Positions 51,744-59,946 of a stretch of 64,000 nt of DNA are shown one piece after another. The translations under genes and the position numbers were made by a program. Position 1 is the first letter of the stretch. Each line of letters begins with the position of its first letter. The stretch is from Streptomyces sp. GESEQ-35 (GTDB lineage Bacteria > Actinomycetota > Actinomycetes > Streptomycetales > Streptomycetaceae): contig NZ_JAFFSX010000035.1 of assembly GCF_017948485.1 (NCBI RefSeq), forward strand, positions 1 to 64,000. Reading direction: 5' to 3'. Under the pieces are notes generated by a model that was given only the letters and a program-made list of their open reading frames with translations, searched no databases and had not been told where the DNA came from.

Positions 51744-51770
51744 CGTCAAGATTAATTACTAATTTATTTG
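51744..51770 (-). promoter_or_regulatory. AT-rich box abutting a -35-like TTGACG, copy 1 (ABC/dgo operon)
   Basis: The plus strand reads CGTCAAGATTAATTACTAAT then TTATTTG. On the minus strand this is AAATTAGTAATTAATC directly followed by TTGACG (51749-51744), about 96 bases upstream of the binding-protein gene. It contains a perfect AATTA-G-TAATT palindrome and overlaps the GH27 stop codon. 19 of 21 core bases equal copy 2 at 54018. An activator/repressor site or UP element is likely. Confidence 0.65.
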
Positions 51771-53914
51771 AACTGGGTCCGGTGGATGCTTCCGTCGACT
51801 CCGCGGAACACGGCGTCGACCGCACCGTCCGGCCCCGCAACCGCCCCGAGCGCGCCCTCGAAGGCGGCGCCGGGAAACTCCTGTCGCTTGGTCCAGCCCT
51901 GCCACGCGCCGGAGGCGTACCGCTGCTGCCAGAGCGTGTAGTCGCCCGCCCGCGTGTACAGCACCACGGCGTCTCCCACGGCGACGAGCGTCGGGCTGCC
52001 GCTCACGGTCCCGCCGAGCGAGGCCCATGCCGACCACTCCCCCGACGCGGCCCGGGACCGTGTCCACACGTCGTCCGCCGCAGTGCGGACGGCGACATGG
52101 ACGCGCCCCTCGGAGTCGACGACGGCGGACGGTCTGCCGTAGGTCGCACGGTCGCCGGGCGAACCGAGCGACGACCAGCCGGACGACGGTCCCCGCTGCA
52201 CGATCCGCCCGTCGGCGCCGCGCGCGACGAGGGTCCAGTGCGCGGGGTCGGAGAACGCGACGGACGGCGCGTCGGTCAACTGCCCGCCCAGGCTCTGCCA
52301 GTCGCCCCAGCGCCCCTCGGCGAAGACCCGCCGGTACGCGCGGGAGTCGGCACCGCGCACGAAGACGTCGATCCGGCCGCCGGCGGAGGCGTAGGCGGCG
52401 GGCTGGCCGAGGATCTTCCCCCTGGCCGGGCCCCCGAGGTCCTTCGTACGGGACGTGCCGTCGCCGTCCGCGGCCGCCCGGTGCTGGACGAGGCTTCCGC
52501 GGGGTCCGCGGAAGAAGGTCGTCAGCGCGGAGCCGTCGCGCACCACGGCCGGGCTCGCTGTGGCGTTCTGGCCCAGGCTCGTGCCGGGCAGCGCGTCCTC
52601 ACCGCTGAGCTTCAGGAACGCGGTGCCGTGCGCGGGGACCTCGACGGTGTACGAGCCGGTGTGCGTGCCGCGATCGGTACGCGCCCGCAGGTCGCGCACC
52701 GTGACCGCGCCGCCGAGCGCCACGTCCGAGAAGTTCACGGTGCGTTCGACCGGCTGGTCGGAGCGGTTGAGCAGAACGACCGCGCGCCGGCCCTGACCCG
52801 CGAGCACCTTGCTGTAGACGTCTCCGGCGGAGTCGCTCGCCACCCGTACGCCCTGGACGCCGAGCGGGTCCTGGTCGACGGCGATGATCTCGGGGTTGCG
52901 CAGCGTCTTGATCATCGACGCGGACAGGGTGCGGGGGTCGGAGCCGAGGACGAGAGGTGAGGCCATCTCGGCCCACATCACGAACTGGGTGGTGGACTCC
53001 TCCTCGGTCAGCTCCAGGGAGCCGTCGGCCATCCGGCGCGTCGGGATGAGGTAGTCGGGGTCGTTGTAGTGGCCGGGCCCCTGCGCCTCGGGATGCCAGG
53101 CGTTGGCGTCCATGTTGCGCAGCACGTTGGGCCACTGACCCGGGCTCGGCGTCCCCCAGGCGATGTCCGTGCCGCTGCGCCAGGAGTCCGCGATCGTCGG
53201 CGCGTAGGCGTAGGTGTTGTGCGCGTCCTGTTCGGGTGTGTGCGGCACCCCCCAGTCGTCGGTGAGCGGGTTGCACAGATTGAGCAGCATCCTGCGCCCG
53301 GACTTGGCGACGGCGTCGCTGAACTCCTTGAACGCGGGCCCCGGATCGAGCTTCTCGGTGATACCGCAGAGGAAGTCGACCTTGATGGCGTCGATCTTCC
53401 AGCCGGCGAACTGCCGTGCGTCCTCGGTGTAGTGGCCGCGGCTGCCGAGCCCACAGGTCTTGCCGCCGTCGTAGGTGCCTGCGTCGGTGTAGATGCCGGC
53501 CCGCAGACCCCGCTTGTGCAGGTAGGAGACCAGGGCCGGGATACCGGAGGGGAAGCGGTCGGGGTGGGCCGCCAACCGCCCTTGTGCGTCACGGGGGTTG
53601 TCGGCCTGCCATCCGCCGTCCAGCCAGACGATGTCGTAGCCGCTGTCACGCAGACCGCTGCTGACGAGCCGGTCGGCGACCGCGCGGACCTCTTTCTCGG
53701 TCGGCGCGCCGAGCCCGTAGTAGGTGTTCCAGCCCATGTACGGCGTCGGCGCGAGGCCGCTGTCGTAGTACGCGGGCGCTCCCTGGTCCACGGCGGTGTC
53801 CGCGGTGGCGGCGGGGACGGCCGACGCGGTCAGGACCACGGCGATCGCGGCGGCGAGGGTGAGCCGAGCGGCCTGCCGGTGTCTGGTTCGTTGTGCGTGC
53901 GGGGTCGAAGTCAC
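51764..53914 (-). CDS. Secreted alpha-galactosidase, GH27, with C-terminal lectin-like propeller
   Basis: 716 residues from GTG 53914 (GGGAG upstream); an ATG at 53941 lacks a ribosome site. A Sec leader (to about 40, AAATADTAVD after cleavage) precedes the GH27 TIM barrel: TPYMGWNTYYGLGAPTEKEV, DIVWLDGGWQADNPRD, nucleophile Asp in IDAIKVDFLCG, acid/base Asp in WRSGTDIAW, and EMASPLVLGSDPRTLS. A beta-sandwich (about 335-405) then leads to about 290 residues of repeated WxxLGG...VxxRGxD units, a PLL/tectonin-like propeller that probably binds glycans. It removes terminal alpha-galactose outside the cell and feeds the importer downstream. Confidence 0.92.
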   Translation of the reverse strand: MTSTPHAQRTRHRQAARLTLAAAIAVVLTASAVPAATADTAVDQGAPAYYDSGLAPTPYMGWNTYYGLGAPTEKEVRAVADRLVSSGLRDSGYDIVWLDGGWQADNPRDAQGRLAAHPDRFPSGIPALVSYLHKRGLRAGIYTDAGTYDGGKTCGLGSRGHYTEDARQFAGWKIDAIKVDFLCGITEKLDPGPAFKEFSDAVAKSGRRMLLNLCNPLTDDWGVPHTPEQDAHNTYAYAPTIADSWRSGTDIAWGTPSPGQWPNVLRNMDANAWHPEAQGPGHYNDPDYLIPTRRMADGSLELTEEESTTQFVMWAEMASPLVLGSDPRTLSASMIKTLRNPEIIAVDQDPLGVQGVRVASDSAGDVYSKVLAGQGRRAVVLLNRSDQPVERTVNFSDVALGGAVTVRDLRARTDRGTHTGSYTVEVPAHGTAFLKLSGEDALPGTSLGQNATASPAVVRDGSALTTFFRGPRGSLVQHRAAADGDGTSRTKDLGGPARGKILGQPAAYASAGGRIDVFVRGADSRAYRRVFAEGRWGDWQSLGGQLTDAPSVAFSDPAHWTLVARGADGRIVQRGPSSGWSSLGSPGDRATYGRPSAVVDSEGRVHVAVRTAADDVWTRSRAASGEWSAWASLGGTVSGSPTLVAVGDAVVLYTRAGDYTLWQQRYASGAWQGWTKRQEFPGAAFEGALGAVAGPDGAVDAVFRGVDGSIHRTQFK

Positions 53915-54017
53915 GTGCCTCTCCCGGAGGTTGGGAAGCATGAGGAGGTGACGCGGGCCGCGCGGGTGCCAGGGCCGACGGCGTCACGGCGACGACTGTG
54001 GCCCGTGGCCGAAACCC

Positions 54018-54048
54018 TGTCAATATTTATTACTAATTTAAAAAAACA
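54018..54048 (-). promoter_or_regulatory. AT-rich box abutting a -35-like TTGACA, copy 2 (GH27 gene)
   Basis: The plus strand reads TGTCAATATTTATTACTAAT then TTAAAAAAACA. On the minus strand TTTAAATTAGTAATAAATA runs into a consensus TTGACA (54023-54018), about 104 bases before the GH27 start. Near-identical to copy 1 at 51744. Such an AT run stands out in DNA of about 70% GC. Confidence 0.65.
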
Positions 54049-54087
54049 TGGACCGCGCAGGATGCCCCGCCGGGAAGCCGCAACGGC

Positions 54088-54927
54088 TCACGGTGCCGAC
54101 TGGATGTCCCCGCGCGTGGAGGACTCGATGGTGTCGCGGTGGGCGAAGTCGCCCGGGGGGATGCCGGGGTGGTGCCCGAGCCGGGCCGGCGGGGCCGTGG
54201 CCGTGGGGCCGAGGGTGAGCCGGGAGACGATGCGGTAGCGGTCGCCGCGGTAGATCGAGTGGACGTATTCGACGGGCTGACCCGTGGTGTCCGAGGTGAG
54301 CCGCTCGAAGAGCAGCGCCGGGGACAGCTCGGGCACATCGAGCAGCTCGGCCTCGGCCTGGGTGACGACGGTCGGCTCGATCGCCTGGACGGCCTCCTGG
54401 ACGTGCACGCCGTGCTGTTCGCGCAGGTGCTCGTACAGGTCGCCGGCCTCGAGTTCCTGGGCGGACAGGGTGGGGACCAGATCGGCCTTGATGTGCAGAT
54501 GCTCGATGGCCATCGGGGCGCCGTCGACCAGGCGCAGCCGTGCCACGTACACGATCTCGGCGGCTGGTGAAAGGCGCAGCTTGCGGCCCACGCGGGCGCC
54601 CGCCGGGATGGTGGTGAACTCCAGCAGGCGGCTCGACCAGGTCCCCGCGGCCTGAGGCACCGTCATGGTCTGCTGACCGGAGACGAGTTCCTGGGTGATC
54701 TTCTCGGGTGCCACGAACATGCCGCGACCGTGTTCCCGTACCAGAAGACCCGCGGCGACGAGTTCGTCGACCGCCGCGCGCAGGGTCGGGCGGGAGACAC
54801 CCAGCTGGGCACAGAGGGAGCGCTCGGAGGGGATCGCGTCCCCCGGCCGGCGCGACTCGACGAGGTCGAGGATGAAGTCGCGAACGCGCTCCCGTTTGAG
54901 CACCGCACCTGGTTCGTCGGCCTTCAT
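54088..54927 (-). CDS. GntR-family regulator, HutC subfamily (DasR-like)
   Basis: 279 residues from ATG 54927 four bases after GGGAGGG. The winged helix (SRRPGDAIPSERSLCAQLGV, SRPTLRAAVDELVAAGLLVR, EHGRGMFVAPEKITQELVSG) is joined to a UTRA effector domain (LRLSPAAEIVYVARLRLVDG, APMAIEHLHIKADLVPTLSA, TGQPVEYVHSIYRGDRYRIV) that in DasR binds phosphorylated amino sugars. The layout, divergent from a binding protein, two permeases and a hexosaminidase, is that of dasR-dasABC-dasD, but the sequence differs enough from the DasR I recall that a paralogue is as likely. It probably represses itself and the divergent operon. Confidence 0.88.
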   Translation of the reverse strand: MKADEPGAVLKRERVRDFILDLVESRRPGDAIPSERSLCAQLGVSRPTLRAAVDELVAAGLLVREHGRGMFVAPEKITQELVSGQQTMTVPQAAGTWSSRLLEFTTIPAGARVGRKLRLSPAAEIVYVARLRLVDGAPMAIEHLHIKADLVPTLSAQELEAGDLYEHLREQHGVHVQEAVQAIEPTVVTQAEAELLDVPELSPALLFERLTSDTTGQPVEYVHSIYRGDRYRIVSRLTLGPTATAPPARLGHHPGIPPGDFAHRDTIESSTRGDIQSAP

Positions 54928-54953
54928 GTTGCCCTCCCTCAGGCACGGAATCC

Positions 54954-54976
54954 CCAGTTGACCAGTTGACCAGTGG
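54954..54976. promoter_or_regulatory. Tandem operator half-sites upstream of the GntR gene
   Basis: Three 8-bp units CCAGTTGA, CCAGTTGA, CCAGTGG in a row, 27 bases before the GntR start. On the minus strand these read ACTGG TCAACTGG TCAACTGG. The same CTGGTCA half-site recurs at 55148-55168 in front of the binding-protein gene. Confidence 0.55.
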
Positions 54977-55080
54977 TTGCCCGAAAGTGCCCTCTTGGTC
55001 GGGGAGTGTAACCGCAGCCGCTCGATGATCGTCCCGCTCCTGGCTGGCCTGCGCGCTAAAACCCTGGAAAGCACGGGGGG

Positions 55081-55107
55081 TTGACGCCTCTATTGGTCTA
55101 TGCCACC
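55081..55107 (+). promoter_or_regulatory. Promoter region with DasR-like box upstream of the amino-sugar operon
   Basis: A -35-like TTGACG (55081-55086) is followed by ATTGGTCTATGCCACC (55092-55107), which matches 11-12 of 16 positions of the DasR consensus as I recall it (ACTGGTCTAGACCACT). It lies about 80-105 bases before the binding-protein start. No convincing -10 was identified. Confidence 0.45.
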
Positions 55108-55135
55108 TTCATCCCCACATCAAGAGGTGAGCTGT

Positions 55136-55168
55136 CCAGTGAGCCTCACTGGTCAGGTGGTCAGGTCA
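55136..55168. promoter_or_regulatory. Palindrome CCAGTGAG-C-CTCACTGG plus repeated half-sites before the binding-protein gene
   Basis: 55136-55152 is a perfect 17-bp palindrome with one central base. Its right arm runs into two 8-bp half-sites, CTGGTCAG (55149-55156) and GTGGTCAG (55157-55164). This lies 20-50 bases before the GTG start, mirrored by the tandem half-sites on the GntR side. Confidence 0.55.
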
Positions 55169-55187
55169 TGTCCTCCAGAGGTGAACC

Positions 55188-56456
55188 GTGAAGCTCCGCT
55201 TGTTTGCCGGCGTATCCGTGCTCGTGATGACTGCCGGGCTGAGTGCCTGCAGCAGCTCCTCCGATGCTTCCGACGACAGCTCCGACGGGAGCACCACCAT
55301 CGACGTCTGGCTGATGCGCGACAGCGTCTCGGCCGCGTTCCAGAACGAGTTCGTCAAGGGCTTCGAGACCGCTCACCCGGACATCAAGGTCAAGGTGCAG
55401 ATCCAGGAGTGGGACGGCATCGGCGAGAAGGTGACGGCCGCCCTCGCCAGCAATGACGCACCGGACGTCATCGAGACCGGCAATACCCAGGTCGCCCAGT
55501 TCGCGCAGAGCGGGGGGCTGCTCGACCTCAGCGACAAGGTCGACGAACTCGGCGGGAAGGACTGGCTGAAGGGCCTCGCCGAGCCCGGCTCCTACGAGGG
55601 CAAGCAGTACGGAATTCCGTACTACGCCGCCAACCGTGTCGTCATCTACCGCACCGACCTCTTCAAGGCGGCGGGTATCGACGCGGCCGCCATCAAGACC
55701 CGCGACCAGTGGATCTCAGCCACCGAGAAGCTCAACACCGGTGGCACACAGGGCATCTATCTGCCGGGCCAGACCTGGTACGCACTCGCGGGCTTCATCT
55801 GGGACGAGGGCGGCGACCTCGCCACCGAGTCCGGCGGCAAGTGGAAGGGCAGCCTCGACACCCCGGAGGCGATCCGCGGCATGGAGTTCTACGAGAAGCT
55901 CCAAGCCCTCGGCAAGGGCCCCAAGGACGCCGACGAGGCCAACCCTCCGCAGGCGGACGTCATGGCCAAGGGGAAGATCGCCCAGACCATCGCGACCCCC
56001 GGCCGCGCCGGCGTCATCATCGAGAACAACCCCGAACTCAAGGGCAAGCTCGCCTTCTTCCCGATCCCGGGAAAGACCGCCGACACCCCCGGCTCGGTCT
56101 TCATCGGCGGCTCCGACCTCGTCATCCCCACGGCCTCCGCCAAGCAGGACGCGGCCTACGCCTTCATCAAGGAGCTCACCGGCGACACCTGGCAGAAGAA
56201 GCTCGCCGTCGCCATGAGCTACGTCCCGAACAAGACCACCCTCGCCTCCGCGGTCGCCTCCGACCCGGGTGCCGCCGCCATGGCGGTCGGCGCAGCCGAA
56301 GGACACGCCACGCCCAACACCCCCGGCTGGGCCGCCGTGGAGGCCAAGAACCCGATCAAGGACTACATGACGGCCGTACTCACCGGAGGCGACCCCCAGA
56401 AGGAAGCCGCCGGTGCGTCCGACGCCATCACCACGGCGTTGAACTCCGGTTCCTGA
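55188..56456 (+). CDS. ABC transporter sugar-binding lipoprotein, das-like
   Basis: 422 residues from GTG 55188 (AGAGGTGA upstream). Lipobox LSAC at about 18-21 followed by a Ser/Asp linker. Cluster-1 binding protein with AHPDIKVKVQIQEWDGIGEK, DAPDVIETGNTQVAQFAQSG, YGIPYYAANRVVIYRTDLFK and TPGSVFIGGSDLVIPTASAK. Gene order (divergent GntR/HutC, two permeases, GH20) points to an amino-sugar or chitobiose importer such as DasA. A different N-acetylated sugar is possible. Confidence 0.9.
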   Translation: MKLRLFAGVSVLVMTAGLSACSSSSDASDDSSDGSTTIDVWLMRDSVSAAFQNEFVKGFETAHPDIKVKVQIQEWDGIGEKVTAALASNDAPDVIETGNTQVAQFAQSGGLLDLSDKVDELGGKDWLKGLAEPGSYEGKQYGIPYYAANRVVIYRTDLFKAAGIDAAAIKTRDQWISATEKLNTGGTQGIYLPGQTWYALAGFIWDEGGDLATESGGKWKGSLDTPEAIRGMEFYEKLQALGKGPKDADEANPPQADVMAKGKIAQTIATPGRAGVIIENNPELKGKLAFFPIPGKTADTPGSVFIGGSDLVIPTASAKQDAAYAFIKELTGDTWQKKLAVAMSYVPNKTTLASAVASDPGAAAMAVGAAEGHATPNTPGWAAVEAKNPIKDYMTAVLTGGDPQKEAAGASDAITTALNSGS

Positions 56457-56490
56457 ACGGCCCAGTCCCCGCACCGGAAGGAGGAGCGCC

Positions 56491-57483
56491 GTGTCGGCCG
56501 CCGTACGAGAGCAGACCACCCCCCGTCCCCCACTCGGCACCGGGCCACTTCGGCGCTCCACCGGCCCCGGACCGCGCCGCCCGGCGAAGGCCGCCGGTCG
56601 CGGGATCTGGCCGTACGTCCTGATCGCGCCCGCGATCCTCGGCACGCTCTACCTGCTCGTGTATCCCCTGGTACGCGCGGTGGTGATCTCGCTCCAGGAC
56701 TTCGGACTGCGCCAACTCATCGTGGGCGACGCGCGTTTCGTCGGATTCGAGAACTACAAGACTCTGCTGGGCGACGGCCTCTTCTGGGAGGTCGTACGCC
56801 GCACCTTCCTCTTCATGGCGGTCAACGTCGCCCTGATCATGCTCCTGTCCACGCTGGTCGCGCTCATGATCGAGCGGCTCGGCCGGTTCGGCCGGACCGC
56901 GGTCCTCAGCGCGCTCGTGCTGACCTGGGCGATGCCCGTCATCGCGGCGACCACCGTCTTCCAGTGGCTGTTCCACTCGGAGTTCGGCGTCGTCAACGCG
57001 GTCCTGACCGACCTGGGCTTCGAATCCTTCGACCGCTACCCATGGTTCGCGCACGGTCCGGCCGCCTTCGCCATCGTGGTCGTACTCGTCGTGTGGCAGT
57101 CCGTGCCGTTCGCGGCGATCACCCTCTACTCGGCCCTCACCACCGTCCCCACCGAGCTGTACGAGTCGGCGCGGCTCGACGGAGCGTCCGGCCCGCGGAT
57201 CTTCCGCTCCATCACCCTCCCGATGATCCGGCCGATCTTCATGCTCGTCTTCTCACTCGAAGTGATCTGGACCTTCAAGGCGTTCGTCCAGATCTGGGTG
57301 ATGACCAACGGCGGGCCCGGCGACGCGACCACGATCCTGCCCGTGTACGCGGTGCAGACCGCCCTGTCGAGTCAGCGCTACGACCTCGGATCGGCGGCCT
57401 CCATGGTCACCGTCGTGCTGATGTCGGGCGTGCTCGTCTTCTACTTCCGCCAGATGTTCCGCCAGGAGGACGAGCTCGCATGA
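56491..57483 (+). CDS. Sugar ABC transporter permease, first of pair (das-like)
   Basis: 330 residues from GTG 56491 with AAGGAGG upstream. Basic Pro/Arg N-terminus, six transmembrane helices (IWPYVLIAPAILGTLYLLVY first) and the EAA loop LDGASGPRIFRSITLPMIRP. It follows the binding-protein gene by 34 bases and overlaps the next permease by four bases (ATGA). It needs an ATPase from elsewhere, probably the shared MsiK. Confidence 0.92.
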   Translation: MSAAVREQTTPRPPLGTGPLRRSTGPGPRRPAKAAGRGIWPYVLIAPAILGTLYLLVYPLVRAVVISLQDFGLRQLIVGDARFVGFENYKTLLGDGLFWEVVRRTFLFMAVNVALIMLLSTLVALMIERLGRFGRTAVLSALVLTWAMPVIAATTVFQWLFHSEFGVVNAVLTDLGFESFDRYPWFAHGPAAFAIVVVLVVWQSVPFAAITLYSALTTVPTELYESARLDGASGPRIFRSITLPMIRPIFMLVFSLEVIWTFKAFVQIWVMTNGGPGDATTILPVYAVQTALSSQRYDLGSAASMVTVVLMSGVLVFYFRQMFRQEDELA

Positions 57484-58343
57484 GCACGACCACGACCCGG
57501 CCCCGCATCCCACGCACCCGCCGTGTCCGCCGCCTGCCCCTGAACGCCGCCGCCGTCGTCACGGTCGTGGTCTGTCTGTTCCCGGTCTACTGGATGGTCG
57601 CCACCGCGTTCACCCCGACCCGCGACATCCAGTCCGACAGCCCCCGGCTGTTCCCGGAGTCCTGGACGTTCGACCACTTCCGCGCCGCCGTCGGTGCCGA
57701 CGGCTTCGGCCTGTTCTGGCGCAACAGCATCCTCGTCACGCTGACCGCCGTCCTGCTCGCCCTCGTCATCGCGCTCGGCGCCGCCTACGCCGTCGCCCGG
57801 ATGAAGTGGAAGGGGCGCCGGCAGTTCATGCTCATGGTCTTCATCGCCCAGATGGCGCCCTGGGAGTCACTGATCATCCCGGTCTACATCATCTCCCGGG
57901 ACACCGACATGCTCGACCGGCTGCCGACCCTGACCCTCGTCTACTTCATGATGACGCTGCCCTTCACCGTCATCGTCCTGCGCGGCTTCATCGCCACGAT
58001 CCCCCCGGAGCTGGAAGAGTCCGCCCAGGTCGACGGCTGCACCCGGCTCGGGGCGTTCCGGCACATCGCGTTCCCGCTGCTGGCACCGGGCCTGATGGCC
58101 ACTTCACTGTTCGGCTACATCACGGCCTGGAACGAGTTCACCTACGCCAACTTCCTGATCATCAAGCAGCAGGACAACCGCACCCTGCCCGTCTGGCTGT
58201 CCTCGTTCCAGAACGTCTTCGGCACCGACTGGGGCGCCACCATGGCCGCCTCGACCCTCTTCGCCGCCCCGGCGCTGGTGGTGTTCCTGCTGCTTCAGCG
58301 CCATGTCACCTCCGGCTTCGCCGCCGGCGCAGTCAAGGGCTGA
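57480..58343 (+). CDS. Sugar ABC transporter permease, second of pair (das-like)
   Basis: 287 residues. Six transmembrane helices, EAA loop VDGCTRLGAFRHIAFPLLAP, and the conserved MAPWESLIIPVYIISRDTDM periplasmic segment. ATG overlaps the first permease stop. The hexosaminidase gene starts 36 bases later, so the four genes probably form one transcript. Confidence 0.92.
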   Translation: MSTTTTRPRIPRTRRVRRLPLNAAAVVTVVVCLFPVYWMVATAFTPTRDIQSDSPRLFPESWTFDHFRAAVGADGFGLFWRNSILVTLTAVLLALVIALGAAYAVARMKWKGRRQFMLMVFIAQMAPWESLIIPVYIISRDTDMLDRLPTLTLVYFMMTLPFTVIVLRGFIATIPPELEESAQVDGCTRLGAFRHIAFPLLAPGLMATSLFGYITAWNEFTYANFLIIKQQDNRTLPVWLSSFQNVFGTDWGATMAASTLFAAPALVVFLLLQRHVTSGFAAGAVKG

Positions 58344-58379
58344 CCCCCATACCCCCGCGACCCGTTCCGGAGGCGAACC

Positions 58380-59894
58380 ATGCCCGCACTCGTACCTCGT
58401 CCCACCGAGGCCGCGTTCCGGCCAGGCCACTTCACCCTCGACGTCGACACATCACTGCACATCGGCCAAGGCGCCGAACCGGCCGCAGAGCTGCTGCGCA
58501 CCCTGCTCTCCCCCGCCACCGGACTGGCTCTACGGCCGTCCCCGGACGGCCAGTTCGCCCTGGCGCTCGACTCCGGCCTCAGCGAGCTGGGCGAAGAGGG
58601 ATACGCCCTCGTCATCGACCCGAACGCCGTACTGCTGCGCGCCGCGCATCCCACGGGTCTGCTGCGCGGCATCCAGACGATCCGTCAACTCCTGCCCCCG
58701 CAGGCCCTGTCGGAGGCCCCGCAGCGGGGCACGCGATGGCTGCTGCCGTGCGCCGACATCACCGACGTCCCGCGCCACCCCTGGCGCGGCACGATGCTGG
58801 ACGTGGCACGCCACTTCCAGCCCGTCTCCTATCTGCGCCGCTACGTCGACGTGCTGGCCCTGCACAAGATCAGCGTGTTCCACCTGCACCTCACCGACGA
58901 CCAGGGCTGGCGCATGCCGGTGGCCGCCTACCCCAAACTCACGGAGGTCGGCGGCCGGCGCGCCGAGTCCCAGATCGGCCCGGCAGGCAGCGACACGTAC
59001 GACGGCGTCCCGCACGGCGGTTCGTACACGCGGGCCGAACTCGCCGACCTGGTCCGGTACGCGGCCGCTCGCGGTGTCACCGTCATGCCGGAGATAGAGA
59101 TGCCCGGACATGTACGCGCCGCCCTCGCCGCCTACCCCCGACTGGGCAACCACCCCGAGCGCACCCTCGACGTCTGGACACGCTGGGGCGTGTGCGACAC
59201 CGTCCTCGGCGTCCACGACGAGGCCCTCGACTTCTGCCGCACCGTCCTCGACGAGGTCATGGACGTCTTCCCCTCGCCGTACATCCACCTGGGCGGCGAG
59301 GAGTGCCCCACCACCGAGTGGACGCACAGTGCCGCCGCACGCGAACGAGCCGCCACGGAGGGCTTGGCGAACCCGGAAGCCCTGCACGGCTGGTTTCTCG
59401 GCCAGATCGGCGACTTCCTCGTCCGGCACGGACGCCGCCCGGTCGGCTGGGCCGAGACCGGCGCCGAACTGCCCCTCGACTTCACCGTGATGACCTGGCG
59501 CGACGCGTCCCACACCCTGACGGCCGCCCGCCGCGGCCACCCCGTCGTCAACGCGTACCACCGGGCCTCCTACCTCGACTACGCCCAGTCCGACGACCCG
59601 CACGAGCCGCCGGCCCAGCCCGGCGCCGTCGTCGATCTGGCCGCCGTCCACGGCCACGACCCCGTACCCGAGGACGCCGACGCCCAGGCGGCCGGGCGGG
59701 TGCTCGGTACGCAGGCGCAGCTGTGGACGGAGTTCGTGACGACGCCCGCGCACCTCGAATACCTCACGTACCCGCGGCTCTGCGCCCTCGCCGACCGCAG
59801 CTGGAGCGGAGCGACCGACTGGGCCGACTTCCGGTCCCGACTCGGCGAGCACACGGCCCGACTCGACGCCCTCGGCGTCCGTTACCACCCCTGA
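58380..59894 (+). CDS. Beta-N-acetylhexosaminidase, GH20, with Glu in place of the usual catalytic Asp
   Basis: 504 residues, no signal peptide, so cytosolic. An N-terminal GH20b domain (to about 130) precedes the barrel: WRGTMLDVARHFQPVSYLRR, ISVFHLHLTDDQGWRMPVAA, VMPEIEMPGHVRAALAAYPR, the catalytic segment YIHLGGE307-E308-CPTTEW, and WAETGAELPLD. E308 is the general acid. The residue before it, which orients the substrate acetamido group and is Asp in the textbook HIGGDE motif, is Glu (E307). It should release GlcNAc from imported chito-oligosaccharides, as DasD does. Confidence 0.92.
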   Translation: MPALVPRPTEAAFRPGHFTLDVDTSLHIGQGAEPAAELLRTLLSPATGLALRPSPDGQFALALDSGLSELGEEGYALVIDPNAVLLRAAHPTGLLRGIQTIRQLLPPQALSEAPQRGTRWLLPCADITDVPRHPWRGTMLDVARHFQPVSYLRRYVDVLALHKISVFHLHLTDDQGWRMPVAAYPKLTEVGGRRAESQIGPAGSDTYDGVPHGGSYTRAELADLVRYAAARGVTVMPEIEMPGHVRAALAAYPRLGNHPERTLDVWTRWGVCDTVLGVHDEALDFCRTVLDEVMDVFPSPYIHLGGEECPTTEWTHSAAARERAATEGLANPEALHGWFLGQIGDFLVRHGRRPVGWAETGAELPLDFTVMTWRDASHTLTAARRGHPVVNAYHRASYLDYAQSDDPHEPPAQPGAVVDLAAVHGHDPVPEDADAQAAGRVLGTQAQLWTEFVTTPAHLEYLTYPRLCALADRSWSGATDWADFRSRLGEHTARLDALGVRYHP

Positions 59895-59946
59895 CCCCTC
59901 GACGTCCCGTTCCGGGAAGCCCCCACCGTTCTGGAGAGGAACAAGG

